Assembly: GCA_937974555.1 (NCBI GenBank)
Contig: CALJKR010000020.1
Coordinates: forward strand, 1-14,473
Reading direction: 5' to 3'
Length of the DNA: 14,473 bases
Source of the DNA: an uncultured Flavobacteriales bacterium
Lineage (GTDB): Bacteria; Bacteroidota; Bacteroidia; Flavobacteriales_D; Sanyastnellaceae
Within the stretch, counting starts at the first letter, position 1, and every line of letters begins with the position of its first letter. The notes below the pieces were generated by a model. That model did not search any database and was not told the DNA's origin. It worked only from the letters and a program-made list of their open reading frames with translations. Positions 1 to 6,508 of the stretch are shown piece after piece. Position numbers and translations under genes: made by a program.

Positions 1-4
1 CGAT

Positions 5-223
5 CTCTGCGTTTATTGCATTTTTATTTAACGCAAGGGACGCGAAGGTTTCGCAAAGGACGCGGAGGCTAAGTAATAACCTTAGCGTTCTCTGCGAATT
101 CTTGGCGCGCTCTGCGTTTATTGCATTTTTATTTAACGCAAGGGACGCGAAGGTTTCGCAAAGGACGCGGAGGCTAAGTAATAACCTTAGCGTTCTCTGC
201 GAATTCTTGGCGCGCTCTGCGTT
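5..223. repeat. Tandem array of a 105-bp unit containing a long imperfect palindrome
   Basis: Bases 5-109 and 110-214 are identical by eye, and 215-223 begins a third copy, so the array has a 105-bp period and about 2.1 copies. Inside each unit lies a roughly 89-bp imperfect palindrome (30-118 and 135-223). The outer ends are AACGCA and TGCGTT. The innermost pairing is GCTAAG (68-73) with CTTAGC (81-86) around the loop TAATAAC. The arms are built from CGCAAAGGACGCGGAGG-like sub-units. A T-rich 16-nt spacer (119-134) separates the palindromes. Bases 5-13 match the right end of a palindrome, so the array probably extends beyond the left edge of the window. No coding potential is apparent in 1-308. 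The array could be a REP/MITE-like family or an intergenic repeat; its function is unknown. Confidence 0.92.
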
Positions 224-274
224 AATACAATAAGCAACAATCGCAAAGAATCGCCAATTCACAAATGGGATCTG

Positions 275-282
275 TATATTCG
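275..282 (+). promoter_or_regulatory. Possible -7 box (TATATTCG) for the serine hydrolase
   Basis: TATATTCG matches the Bacteroidota -7 element TAnnTTTG with one change (TTCG). It lies 26 nt upstream of the ATG at 309. No convincing TTG -33 element is seen at the usual distance, so support comes mainly from the same TAnnTTCG form recurring upstream of three other transcripts in this window. Confidence 0.3.
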
Positions 283-308
283 CTTTCAATCAAACTCAAC
301 ATTGGAAT

Positions 309-1583
309 ATGAAAAGCGTTGCCTGTATTATCACCTTCTTGGCTTTGCAGATAAGCGGTCTCGCGCAAACCTATTTCCCACCAGCCACAGGCAACTGGGA
401 AACGATAACCTGGGAAGAAGCCGGTCTTTGTCCCGACAGCCTTCCGGCATTGCTAAACCTCTTGAATCAAGAGGACTCCAAAGCGTTTATATTATTGTAC
501 AACGGTAAAATATTGAATGAAACCTACTTTGATTCATTCACCCAAGATAGCATTTGGTATTGGGCCAGCGCAGGGAAAACCCTAACAAGCGCCTTGATCG
601 GTATAGCTGCTGAACAAAATGGGCTCAATTTAGATGCCTCTTCCAATACTTATCTCGGCAACGGATGGTCAAGTTTATCTTTGACACAAGAGGATGCAAT
701 CACAGTTCGACACCATCTCACCATGACCACCGGTTTGGATGATGGCGTGATCGATAATGATTGCACCTTACCCTCTTGCCTTCAATACCTTGCACAGCCC
801 AATACCCGATGGGCTTATCACAACGCCCCTTATACCCTTTTGGATCAAATTCTTCAGGGCGCCACTGGCTTTACCAACAATCAATACTTTTTCCAAAAAA
901 TTGGAACCCCTTGTGGAATTAGCGGCCTATTTGTCAATTCAGGCTACAACAAGATATTTTACAGCACGCCGAGAAACATGGCCAAATTTGGACTATTGCT
1001 TCAGAATGAGGGGTTGTGGAATGGAACAACCATCATTCCCGATACCTACCACGCGCTGATGACGACACTTTCACAAACCATGAACGAAAGTTATGGTTAC
1101 CTCACTTGGCTCAATGGACAAAGCAGTTATATGGTTCCTGAATCACAATGGGTTTTACCTGGAATGATGGCGCCCCATGCACCTAATGAATCGTATGCGG
1201 CATTGGGGAAAAATGGTCAAATCATCAACGTTAGTCCCAATGAAAATATTACATGGATCAGAATGGGAAATGGAAATAGCAGTTTGATTTCGCTATCTCT
1301 TTGGGACAACATTTGGAGTAAGCTTCAGTATATCCAATGCAGCAATTCAACCGAAGAGCTTCAAGATACCCAATGGGTCACCATTAAAAACAATGGCAAT
1401 ATCCCCGAAGTATATTTTAGAAATCTTGAGCTCAACTATTCTTTGATGGATGTGTTAGGACGTTCCAAAGAAGTTGATCCTCTAGGCACCCCGTTTTTAT
1501 CCGATTTATCCAACGGGTTGTATACCCTCAGTTGTCCATCTCATCCCGAGTGGAAGATGGAAAAAATTTGGATTCAGCATTAG
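309..1583 (+). CDS. Secreted beta-lactamase-family serine hydrolase with probable T9SS sorting tail
   Basis: The 424-aa protein begins with a hydrophobic signal peptide (about residues 1-19, ending GLAQ). The body is a class C beta-lactamase/penicillin-binding-like serine hydrolase. The S-x-x-K motif is SAGK (S87, K90), the Y-x-N motif is YHN (170-172), and KNG (301-303) sits where the third-strand KTG/HxG box is expected. Residues about 375-424 (LMDVLGR, then DLSNGLYTL, then a basic end) resemble the type A C-terminal sorting domain of type IX secretion, though degenerate. Known family members include beta-lactamases, esterases and peptidases, so the substrate cannot be named. By inference the protein is exported and released or surface-attached. 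It is monocistronic, preceded by the repeat array and followed by a strong terminator. The ATG at 309 was chosen because the signal peptide starts there. Confidence 0.88.
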   Translation: MKSVACIITFLALQISGLAQTYFPPATGNWETITWEEAGLCPDSLPALLNLLNQEDSKAFILLYNGKILNETYFDSFTQDSIWYWASAGKTLTSALIGIAAEQNGLNLDASSNTYLGNGWSSLSLTQEDAITVRHHLTMTTGLDDGVIDNDCTLPSCLQYLAQPNTRWAYHNAPYTLLDQILQGATGFTNNQYFFQKIGTPCGISGLFVNSGYNKIFYSTPRNMAKFGLLLQNEGLWNGTTIIPDTYHALMTTLSQTMNESYGYLTWLNGQSSYMVPESQWVLPGMMAPHAPNESYAALGKNGQIINVSPNENITWIRMGNGNSSLISLSLWDNIWSKLQYIQCSNSTEELQDTQWVTIKNNGNIPEVYFRNLELNYSLMDVLGRSKEVDPLGTPFLSDLSNGLYTLSCPSHPEWKMEKIWIQH

Positions 1584-1623
1584 AATTCTACTTTCAGTAA
1601 TAGTCACCTACGACCCGCAACAA

Positions 1624-1647
1624 AAAAGCGCCATTTCTGGCGCTTTT
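1624..1647. terminator. Bidirectional intrinsic terminator between the serine hydrolase and pdhC
   Basis: A perfect 10-bp stem, AAAAGCGCCA (1624-1633) and TGGCGCTTTT (1638-1647), closes a TTTC loop. The A-tract on one side and T-tract on the other give a U-run on both strands. It lies between two convergent genes (stops at 1583 and 1668) and can serve both. Confidence 0.88.
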
Positions 1648-1667
1648 CAATTCTATTATATTGTCTT

Positions 1668-2912
1668 TTAAACAAACATCAAAACAGGCTGTTCCAAGAA
1701 GGATTTGATGGTGTTCAAGAAGGCTGCGCCGCTTGCTCCATCTACCACGCGGTGATCGCAACTCAAGGTTACTTTCATGACGTTTCCAGGAACAACTTGG
1801 CCATTCTTCACCACAGGTACTTGTTTGATTCCGCCTACAGCCAAGATGCACGCATCGGGTGGGTTGATAATGGCTGTGAACTCTTCGATGCCAAACATTC
1901 CCAAATTGGAAATGGTGAACGTATTGCCTTCCCAATCTTGGGGCTGCAACTTCTTGGCTTTGGCTTTCTCTGCAAATACTTTCACTTCTGCACCAATCTG
2001 CGCGAATGACTTGGTATTGGCATGTCTCACAACAGGCACCAACAATCCGTCTTCCACTGCTACCGCGACACCAATGTGCACATGTTCATTGAATCGAATG
2101 CGGTCTTCCATCCATGAGGAATTGATCACTGGATGTTTTTTCAATGCCATTGCACAAGCCTTTACTACCATGTCATTGAAAGAAACTTTCATTCCTTGAT
2201 CGTTAATCGACTTACGCGCAGAAATCGCATTGTCCATGTCAATGTCCATGGTCAAATAGAAATGAGGCGCGCTGAATTTGCTCTCCGCCAGACGACGGGC
2301 AATCACTTTTCTCATTTGAGAAACCTCTACTTCGTAGAAACTCTCAACAGCATTGGCACTGCCTTGTGCAGCACCCGCCATGAAGGCATCGATGTCTCTT
2401 TTTACAATTCTTCCACCATCACCAGAACCGGGGATGTAGTTCAATGGAAGACCTTTCTCGTCTGCTAATTTCTTGGCCAATGGAGAAACTTTGGTTCTAC
2501 CATTGTTGGCAGCCACCGGAGCTGGAGCTGCTTTGGCTACTGGGGCAGCCACAGGGGCTGGAGCAGGAGCAGCCTTAGGTGCTGGAGCCGCTGCAGGAGC
2601 AGGCGCTGCTTTAGGCTCCTCTGCCTTTGGGGTTGCTGTTGCTTCTGCTGCGATAATCGCCGCAACATCCTCGCCTTCTTTTCCCAAGATGGCTAAGATG
2701 GAATCAACAGGAGCCTTCTTTCCTTTTTCAACACCAATGTGTAACAACACACCGTCTTGAAAAGATTCGAACTCCATGGTGGCTTTGTCGGTTTCAATTT
2801 CAGCCAACAAATCACCTGTTTTTACTTTATCACCAATCTTCTTGTGCCAAGCCGCTACCACCCCTTCAGTCATGGTATCACTCAACTTGGGCATTCTAAC
2901 TATCTCTGCCAT
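1668..2912 (-). CDS. pdhC: Dihydrolipoamide acetyltransferase, E2 component of pyruvate dehydrogenase
   Basis: This 414-aa E2 forms the core of the pyruvate dehydrogenase complex in the cytoplasm. It transfers the acetyl group from its lipoyl arm to CoA. The N-terminal lipoyl domain (1-80) carries ETDKATMEF with the lipoylated lysine at K43. A flexible Ala/Pro/Lys-rich linker covers about 90-136. The peripheral subunit-binding domain (about 141-177) includes VSPLAKKLA and GSGDGGRIVKRDI. The catalytic domain (about 192-414) holds the active-site motif DHRVVDGA (H387, D391) near the C-terminus. There is a single lipoyl domain, whereas some E2 proteins have two or three. The gene lies 11 nt downstream of pdhA on the same strand and is surely cotranscribed with it. 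No E1-beta or E3 gene is present in the window. The pairing with pdhA favours pyruvate over branched-chain or 2-oxoglutarate E2. Confidence 0.95.
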   Translation of the reverse strand: MAEIVRMPKLSDTMTEGVVAAWHKKIGDKVKTGDLLAEIETDKATMEFESFQDGVLLHIGVEKGKKAPVDSILAILGKEGEDVAAIIAAEATATPKAEEPKAAPAPAAAPAPKAAPAPAPVAAPVAKAAPAPVAANNGRTKVSPLAKKLADEKGLPLNYIPGSGDGGRIVKRDIDAFMAGAAQGSANAVESFYEVEVSQMRKVIARRLAESKFSAPHFYLTMDIDMDNAISARKSINDQGMKVSFNDMVVKACAMALKKHPVINSSWMEDRIRFNEHVHIGVAVAVEDGLLVPVVRHANTKSFAQIGAEVKVFAEKAKAKKLQPQDWEGNTFTISNLGMFGIEEFTAIINPPDACILAVGGIKQVPVVKNGQVVPGNVMKVTLSCDHRVVDGASGAAFLNTIKSFLEQPVLMFV

Positions 2913-2923
2913 ATCTGGTCAAA

Positions 2924-3952
2924 TTAATCTTTTACGTATGGATAAGGATCTGAATACACATCCTCATAAATTTCATGTGCCTCTGGAAGTGCTGATTCTT
3001 CAGCAAATTTCACTGACTCCTCAACGACAGCCTTGATTTCCTCTTCCACTTTATCTAGGTCATCTTGTGTCATCCATTTGTTCTCTATGATAACACGAGC
3101 TACATGCTCCAAAGGATCTTGTTCTTGGTATTCGGCCACCTCTTCTTTGGTACGGTATTTCTGAGGATCAGACATACTGTGACCTTTGTAACGATAGGTT
3201 TGGATATCCAACAAAGTAGGACCTTCTCCTTTGCGGGCACGATCTGCAGCACGCTTGATGGCGTCTGCCACTGCCTCTGGACGCATTCCATCTACTGACT
3301 CACTGGGCATTTCAAATGAAGCACCCAACTTGCTTAAATCGGTCACGTTGGAAGTACGCTCAATAGAGGTACCCATCGCATATTGGTTGTTTTCAATAAT
3401 GAAAATCACTGGAATTTTCCAAGTCATGGCCATATTGAAAGTTTCAAACAAAGCGCCTTGACGAGCGGCTCCATCACCAAAGAAAGCCAATGTAACATTG
3501 TCCTCTCCGCGGTACATGTCCGCAAAAGCGATACCCGCTCCCATTGGGATTTGAGCACCTACGATACCATGGCCTCCAAAAAGATTTCTCTCTTTGTCAA
3601 ACATGTGCATCGATCCACCCTTTCCTTTGGACAAACCGGTTACCTTTCCGTACAACTCGGCCATCACCTTTTTGGGATCAGAACCCATCACCAATGGATG
3701 GGCATGGTCACGGTATGCGGTAATCACCTTGTCGGTGGGACGGATGGCAGACATCATTCCCGAAAGAATGGCTTCCTGCCCGATATACAAATGGCAAAAT
3801 CCACCAAACTTCTGTTGGATGTACAAATGCCCGCATTTCTCTTCAAAACGACGCATCAACAACATCTCACGATGCCACTTGATGTAGTCTGCTTTTCCGT
3901 AAGTACCTGCAACGGTACTTTTTGCTTCTTTTTTCTTTGCTGCTGTAGCCAT
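2924..3952 (-). CDS. pdhA: Pyruvate dehydrogenase E1 component, alpha subunit
   Basis: This 342-aa protein is the alpha chain of the alpha2beta2 thiamine-diphosphate-dependent E1, which decarboxylates pyruvate and acetylates the E2 lipoyl group. The TPP-binding motif starts at GDGAARQGALFET (159-171) and ends in ENN (187-189). Other family landmarks are YRDHAHPL (80-87), GKGGSMHMF (110-118), GGHGIVGAQ (126-134) and the YRYKGHSMSDP loop (253-263). The length is normal for bacterial E1-alpha. A short Lys/Ala-rich N-terminus (1-12) precedes the conserved fold. It is the first gene of a pdhA-pdhC pair with a good promoter at 3977-4004. The E1-beta partner is missing here and must be encoded elsewhere; this split is common in Bacteroidota as far as I recall. 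Confidence 0.95.
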   Translation of the reverse strand: MATAAKKKEAKSTVAGTYGKADYIKWHREMLLMRRFEEKCGHLYIQQKFGGFCHLYIGQEAILSGMMSAIRPTDKVITAYRDHAHPLVMGSDPKKVMAELYGKVTGLSKGKGGSMHMFDKERNLFGGHGIVGAQIPMGAGIAFADMYRGEDNVTLAFFGDGAARQGALFETFNMAMTWKIPVIFIIENNQYAMGTSIERTSNVTDLSKLGASFEMPSESVDGMRPEAVADAIKRAADRARKGEGPTLLDIQTYRYKGHSMSDPQKYRTKEEVAEYQEQDPLEHVARVIIENKWMTQDDLDKVEEEIKAVVEESVKFAEESALPEAHEIYEDVYSDPYPYVKD

Positions 3953-3976
3953 GAAATTACTTTTCTAAGTCGTTCA

Positions 3977-4004
3977 CAAATATAGTCCAAGTGCCTAAAA
4001 ACAA
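3977..4004 (-). promoter_or_regulatory. Promoter of pdhA-pdhC, Bacteroidota type
   Basis: On the minus strand TATATTTG (3977-3984) is a perfect TAnnTTTG -7 box. A TTG -33 element (4002-4004) lies 17 nt upstream. The box ends 24 nt before the pdhA ATG, predicting a short leader without a clear Shine-Dalgarno, as expected in this phylum. Confidence 0.55.
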
Positions 4005-4013
4005 AGGCATTTT

Positions 4014-4037
4014 TTTACAAAGTGTAAATATTACACT
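4014..4037. promoter_or_regulatory. Two overlapping palindromes upstream of the pdhA promoter
   Basis: TTTACA-AAG-TGTAAA (4014-4028) and AGTGTAA-ATA-TTACACT (4021-4037) share the central TGTAA segment, so as hairpins they exclude each other. They lie just downstream of the pheS stop and just upstream of the pdhA -33 element. No U-run follows on the pheS-sense strand, so a terminator is unlikely. An operator or protein-binding site for the pdh promoter is a reasonable but unproven reading. Confidence 0.4.
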
Positions 4038-4042
4038 AAGGT

Positions 4043-5068
4043 TTATGCTTTGAAGCTTTGATAAGGCTCTAAAAAGCGCAAATCATTTTCAAAGAAATGT
4101 CTTAAATCGTCGATTTGGTAGCGCAACATAGCGATACGTTCGATCCCCATTCCAAAAGCAAATCCGGTGTATTCTTCTGGATCGATGCCACTGGCAGAAA
4201 GTACCGCTGGATCAACCATTCCACAACCCATAATCTCCAACCAACCCGTGCCTTTGGTAATTCGATAATCGGCTTCGGTTTCCAAACCCCAGTACACATC
4301 CAATTCCGCACTGGGCTCCGTGAAAGGGAAGTATGAAGGGCGCAAGCGAATTTTGGCTTTACCAAAGAACGATTGAACGAAATACAACAACGTGGCCTTC
4401 ATGTCTGCAAATGAGACATTTTTGTCGATATACAATCCCTCAATTTGATGAAATTGACAATGCGCTCGGGCACTGATGGCTTCATTTCTGAAAACACGTC
4501 CAGGCATAATGATGCGGAAAGGCGGCTGGCGTTTTTCCATTTCACGAACCTGCACACTGGAGGTATGGGTTCTCAATAAAAAATCAGGATTGGTTTGAAC
4601 GAAAAACGTGTCCTGCATATCGCGGGCAGGATGCTCTGGTGGAAAATTCAAACCAGAAAACACATGCCAATCATCTTCAATCTCTGGACCTTCTGCCACT
4701 TGAAAACCAATCTTTTCAAAAATCGAAATGATCTCATTTTGCACCAAAGACAATGGATGTCGTCTGCCGCGACCATGGAATCCAGAAGGAATTGAAAAAT
4801 CCCAATTGGGATTGATAGATTCTGCAACCTCTTGTCCACTCCCGAAAGATTCCCATTTGGATTGGGCTGCCATCTTGAGGACGTTCAAATCTTTTCCAAG
4901 CGATTTCTTTTGATCGTTGGGAACCGTTTTAAATTCCTCAAACAAATCATTCATCACCCCTTTCCTTCCCAAATACTGAATACGGAATTGCTCCGCTTGT
5001 TCTGCGGAGGCGAGTTCTGTTTTTTCGATTTCCGAAAGAAGTGCCGCTATTTTTTCTTGAATGCTCAT
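4043..5068 (-). CDS. pheS: Phenylalanine-tRNA ligase, alpha subunit
   Basis: This 341-aa subunit carries the catalytic class II synthetase domain of the alpha2beta2 enzyme that charges tRNA-Phe. A helical N-terminal arm (about 1-85) precedes the core. Motif 2 is seen as GRVFRNEAISARAHCQFHQ (190-208), the RPSYFPFTEPS segment is at 243-253, and motif 3 is FAFGMGIERIAMLRY (303-317). Residue A304 in GFAFGMG corresponds to the alanine that sets Phe specificity in the E. coli enzyme. The RNEAISARAHC form of motif 2 is typical of Bacteroidota-like PheS. The start overlaps the stop of the upstream cyclophilin gene by one base (TAATG), implying translational coupling. The beta subunit gene is not next to it but at 9031 on the other strand. 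Confidence 0.97.
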   Translation of the reverse strand: MSIQEKIAALLSEIEKTELASAEQAEQFRIQYLGRKGVMNDLFEEFKTVPNDQKKSLGKDLNVLKMAAQSKWESFGSGQEVAESINPNWDFSIPSGFHGRGRRHPLSLVQNEIISIFEKIGFQVAEGPEIEDDWHVFSGLNFPPEHPARDMQDTFFVQTNPDFLLRTHTSSVQVREMEKRQPPFRIIMPGRVFRNEAISARAHCQFHQIEGLYIDKNVSFADMKATLLYFVQSFFGKAKIRLRPSYFPFTEPSAELDVYWGLETEADYRITKGTGWLEIMGCGMVDPAVLSASGIDPEEYTGFAFGMGIERIAMLRYQIDDLRHFFENDLRFLEPYQSFKA

Positions 5069-5841
5069 TACTTTATCACTTCCATTTTCATCGTGATGTC
5101 TTCCAAAGGACGATCACCCTGTTTGGTAGGCTGGGCAAGGATTTTATCCAACACATCCAAGCCTTCCACTACCTCACCAAATACAGTGTAGTCCATATCC
5201 AACATGGCAGTACCACCAATGGTTTTGTAGATTTTTCTTTGTTCTTCTGTGTATTTAAAACCAGGCATTTTCATTGCAGCACGAGACTCAAATTGCGTCA
5301 ATTGATTATCGTTCAATTGTTGACCTTGGACGATGTAAAATTGACTACCACTTGATGCTCTTTTTGGATTAACCTGATCACCCTGACGGGCGGCGGCCAA
5401 AGCCCCTTTTTTATGAATATAGTTGGCATTAAATTCAGCCGGCACTGTGTATCCAGGACCGCCCATGCCCAACATTTTTGAAGGAGAAGCACCGCGGCTT
5501 TCGGGGTCTCCACCTTGTGCCATAAAGTTTTTGATACAACGGTGGAACAACAAATCATTGTAAAATCCCTCGTTCACCAATTTGATGAAATTGTCTCTAT
5601 GCAAAGGAGTTTCATCATATAACTCCACGATCATCACCCCTTGCGAGGTTGTAATTTTCACTCTTGTATTCATATTGCTTTGTGTTGGCTTTTCTTCTTT
5701 TACTTCTTCCACCGCAGATGCAGGTTCCACCGGTGCTTGAGATTGTTCCGATGAATTTTTGGGAGTCCCGCATGCTGTCCAAATCAAAATACCTGCAACC
5801 ATTAGGGACAGGGGCTGAGGAAATTTTAGGGTTTTCATCAT
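5068..5841 (-). CDS. Cyclophilin-type peptidyl-prolyl cis-trans isomerase, probable lipoprotein
   Basis: The 257-aa protein catalyses cis-trans isomerisation of X-Pro bonds and probably acts in the periplasm. Residues 1-24 look like a lipoprotein signal ending in WTAC, with C24 the likely lipidated residue, though Trp at -3 is not a standard lipobox. A Glu/Pro/Ser-rich tether (25-57) follows. The cyclophilin domain (about 59-257) starts with TTSQGVMIVELYD. The catalytic motif FHRCIKNFMAQGGDP (99-113) is present, as is SSGSQFYIVQG (163-173) of the active-site wall. An insert at about 180-210 is usual for the Bacteroidota form. ATGATG gives two possible starts (5841, 5838). It is cotranscribed with pheS, a pairing with no obvious functional link. 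Confidence 0.92.
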   Translation of the reverse strand: MMKTLKFPQPLSLMVAGILIWTACGTPKNSSEQSQAPVEPASAVEEVKEEKPTQSNMNTRVKITTSQGVMIVELYDETPLHRDNFIKLVNEGFYNDLLFHRCIKNFMAQGGDPESRGASPSKMLGMGGPGYTVPAEFNANYIHKKGALAAARQGDQVNPKRASSGSQFYIVQGQQLNDNQLTQFESRAAMKMPGFKYTEEQRKIYKTIGGTAMLDMDYTVFGEVVEGLDVLDKILAQPTKQGDRPLEDITMKMEVIK

Positions 5842-5864
5842 TTTTTTTGTTTCTTTGTTTTTTG

Positions 5865-5872
5865 CAAACTTA
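5865..5872 (-). promoter_or_regulatory. -7 box (TAAGTTTG) of the cyclophilin-pheS operon
   Basis: On the minus strand TAAGTTTG is a perfect TAnnTTTG element ending 24 nt before the ATG at 5841. The nearest upstream TTG is 25 nt away, slightly beyond the usual range, so the -33 element is uncertain. Confidence 0.45.
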
Positions 5873-5899
5873 ATGCTTTGCGAAATTTAAAAGAAAGCA

Positions 5900-6328
5900 A
5901 TGAAAAAAATTAGTTTTGTATTGGGTGGATTATTCTTGGCATTGGCTGGATTGTTCACCACCGTATTAAGCAGTTGCAATCGTTATAAGGTTGAACCCAC
6001 CAAAGCGTTGATTCGTGTGGTTGACATGGACGGAGTACCTGTACGATTTTCAAAGGTGCGTATTTATGCATTGCCTTCAGAATTTCCACCGCCCTCCAAT
6101 GCGGTGCGTTTTGACACTTGTGGTGTAACCAGTACAGACGGATCTATCGAATTTGATTTCAGTTCATACTACCAAAGTGGACAAGCTGGATTTGCAGTTT
6201 TGGATATCATGGCTTGCAAAGACGGGCAGTTTGCTGAAGGCATCATCAAGATTTCTGAAGAGGCCAATAATGAGGAAACTGTAACATTGGTTCCAGGAAC
6301 TTGTCAAATTCCTACGGATTGCGAATAA
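5900..6328 (+). CDS. Small lipoprotein, unrecognised, possibly transthyretin/Ig-like fold
   Basis: I do not recognise this 142-aa family. Residues 1-26 form a lipoprotein signal peptide with lipobox LSSC (C26 lipidated), so the mature protein should be anchored in an outer or inner membrane leaflet. The mature part has no catalytic motif I can identify. A pattern of short strands (ALIRVVDMDGVPVRFSKVRIY, residues 36-56, then TSTDGSIEFDF, 77-87) resembles prealbumin-like or carboxypeptidase-regulatory-like beta domains in secreted Bacteroidota proteins; this is inference. Four cysteines (C74, C106, C135, C141) remain after the lipobox and could form disulfides in the periplasm. It is transcribed divergently from the cyclophilin gene across a 58-nt gap and stands just upstream of tRNA-Pro. 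Confidence 0.85.
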   Translation: MKKISFVLGGLFLALAGLFTTVLSSCNRYKVEPTKALIRVVDMDGVPVRFSKVRIYALPSEFPPPSNAVRFDTCGVTSTDGSIEFDFSSYYQSGQAGFAVLDIMACKDGQFAEGIIKISEEANNEETVTLVPGTCQIPTDCE

Positions 6329-6335
6329 AATTTAC

Positions 6336-6343
6336 TATTTTCG
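6336..6343 (+). promoter_or_regulatory. Probable -7 box (TATTTTCG) of tRNA-Pro
   Basis: TATTTTCG ends 18 nt upstream of the mature tRNA 5' end and is followed by a GC-rich stretch (CGCCC). It differs from TAnnTTTG by one base. A TTG at 6319-6321 is only 14 nt upstream, so the -33 element is doubtful. Confidence 0.4.
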
Positions 6344-6361
6344 CGCCCTGAAAAATTCCAA

Positions 6362-6434
6362 CGGGATGTAGCTCAGTTGGTAGAGTACACGTCTGGGGGG
6401 CGTGTGGTCGCAGGTTCAAGTCCTGTCATCCCGA
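6362..6434 (+). tRNA. trnP: tRNA-Pro, anticodon GGG
   Basis: A full 73-nt cloverleaf can be drawn. The acceptor stem CGGGATG pairs with CATCCCG, with discriminator A; the C1-G72 pair is a bacterial tRNA-Pro identity feature. The D arm is GCTC-AGTTGGTA-GAGT. The anticodon stem CACGT/GCGTG closes the loop CTGGGGG, giving anticodon GGG (reads CCC and CCU). The T arm is GCAGG-TTCAAGT-CCTGT. CCA is not encoded: the next bases are CT. It is followed at once by an intrinsic terminator, so it is transcribed as a single tRNA. Confidence 0.97.
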
Positions 6435-6444
6435 CTAAAAATTG

Positions 6445-6470
6445 AAAGCCTTCTTCGGAAGGCTTTTTTT
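6445..6470 (+). terminator. Intrinsic terminator of tRNA-Pro
   Basis: A perfect 9-bp stem AAAGCCTTC (6445-6453) / GAAGGCTTT (6458-6466) is closed by a stable C(TTCG)G tetraloop and runs into seven T. It separates tRNA-Pro from the HTH-MNT gene. The end of its T-run also supplies the presumed -33 TTG of the next promoter. Confidence 0.92.
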
Positions 6471-6501
6471 GTAGACGTATTTAATTTTTTGACTACTTTT
6501 G
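6469..6501 (+). promoter_or_regulatory. Promoter of the HTH-MNT/HEPN module
   Basis: TTG (6469-6471) and TACTTTTG (6494-6501, perfect TAnnTTTG) are separated by 22 nt. The box ends only 7 nt before the ATG at 6509, so the transcript should be leaderless or nearly so. A palindrome overlaps the -7 box. Confidence 0.55.
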
Positions 6502-6506
6502 TCAAA
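6488..6506. promoter_or_regulatory. Candidate operator for the HTH-MNT protein
   Basis: TTTGAC-N7-GTCAAA is a perfect 6+6 bp inverted repeat spanning 19 bp. It encloses the -7 box and ends 2 nt before the start codon. XRE-family dimers commonly bind sites of this size, and the downstream gene begins with such an HTH, so autorepression is the simplest inference. TTTG and its complement are common in promoters of this phylum, so chance is not excluded. Confidence 0.42.
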
Positions 6507-6508
6507 TT

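Noticed and set aside
5..223. CRISPR array
   Set aside because: The repeat unit is 105 bp, far longer than CRISPR repeats, and the copies are contiguous with no variable spacers. No cas genes are nearby.
302..508. Short frame overlapping the start of the serine hydrolase
   Set aside because: Wrong frame relative to the signal peptide and active-site motifs of the hydrolase; basic, Ser-rich composition typical of a shadow frame.
1777..2199. 140-codon open frame on the plus strand
   Set aside because: Antisense to the pdhC catalytic domain; the sequence shows no domain and reflects codon bias of the real gene.
2473..2760. Open frame on the plus strand coding a Gly/Ala-rich peptide
   Set aside because: It is the antisense of the low-complexity Ala/Pro linker of pdhC, and its composition follows from that.
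3383..3985. 200-codon open frame on the plus strand
   Set aside because: It lies fully opposite pdhA, whose protein is unmistakable; no family-like motif and no promoter.
4021..4037. Terminator of pheS
   Set aside because: The stem is AT-rich and no U-run follows it on the pheS-sense strand, so it was listed as a possible regulatory palindrome.
6413..6434. tRNA 3' end as an attachment site for an integrated island
   Set aside because: No second copy of the T-arm/acceptor sequence was seen downstream, and the window has no integrase.
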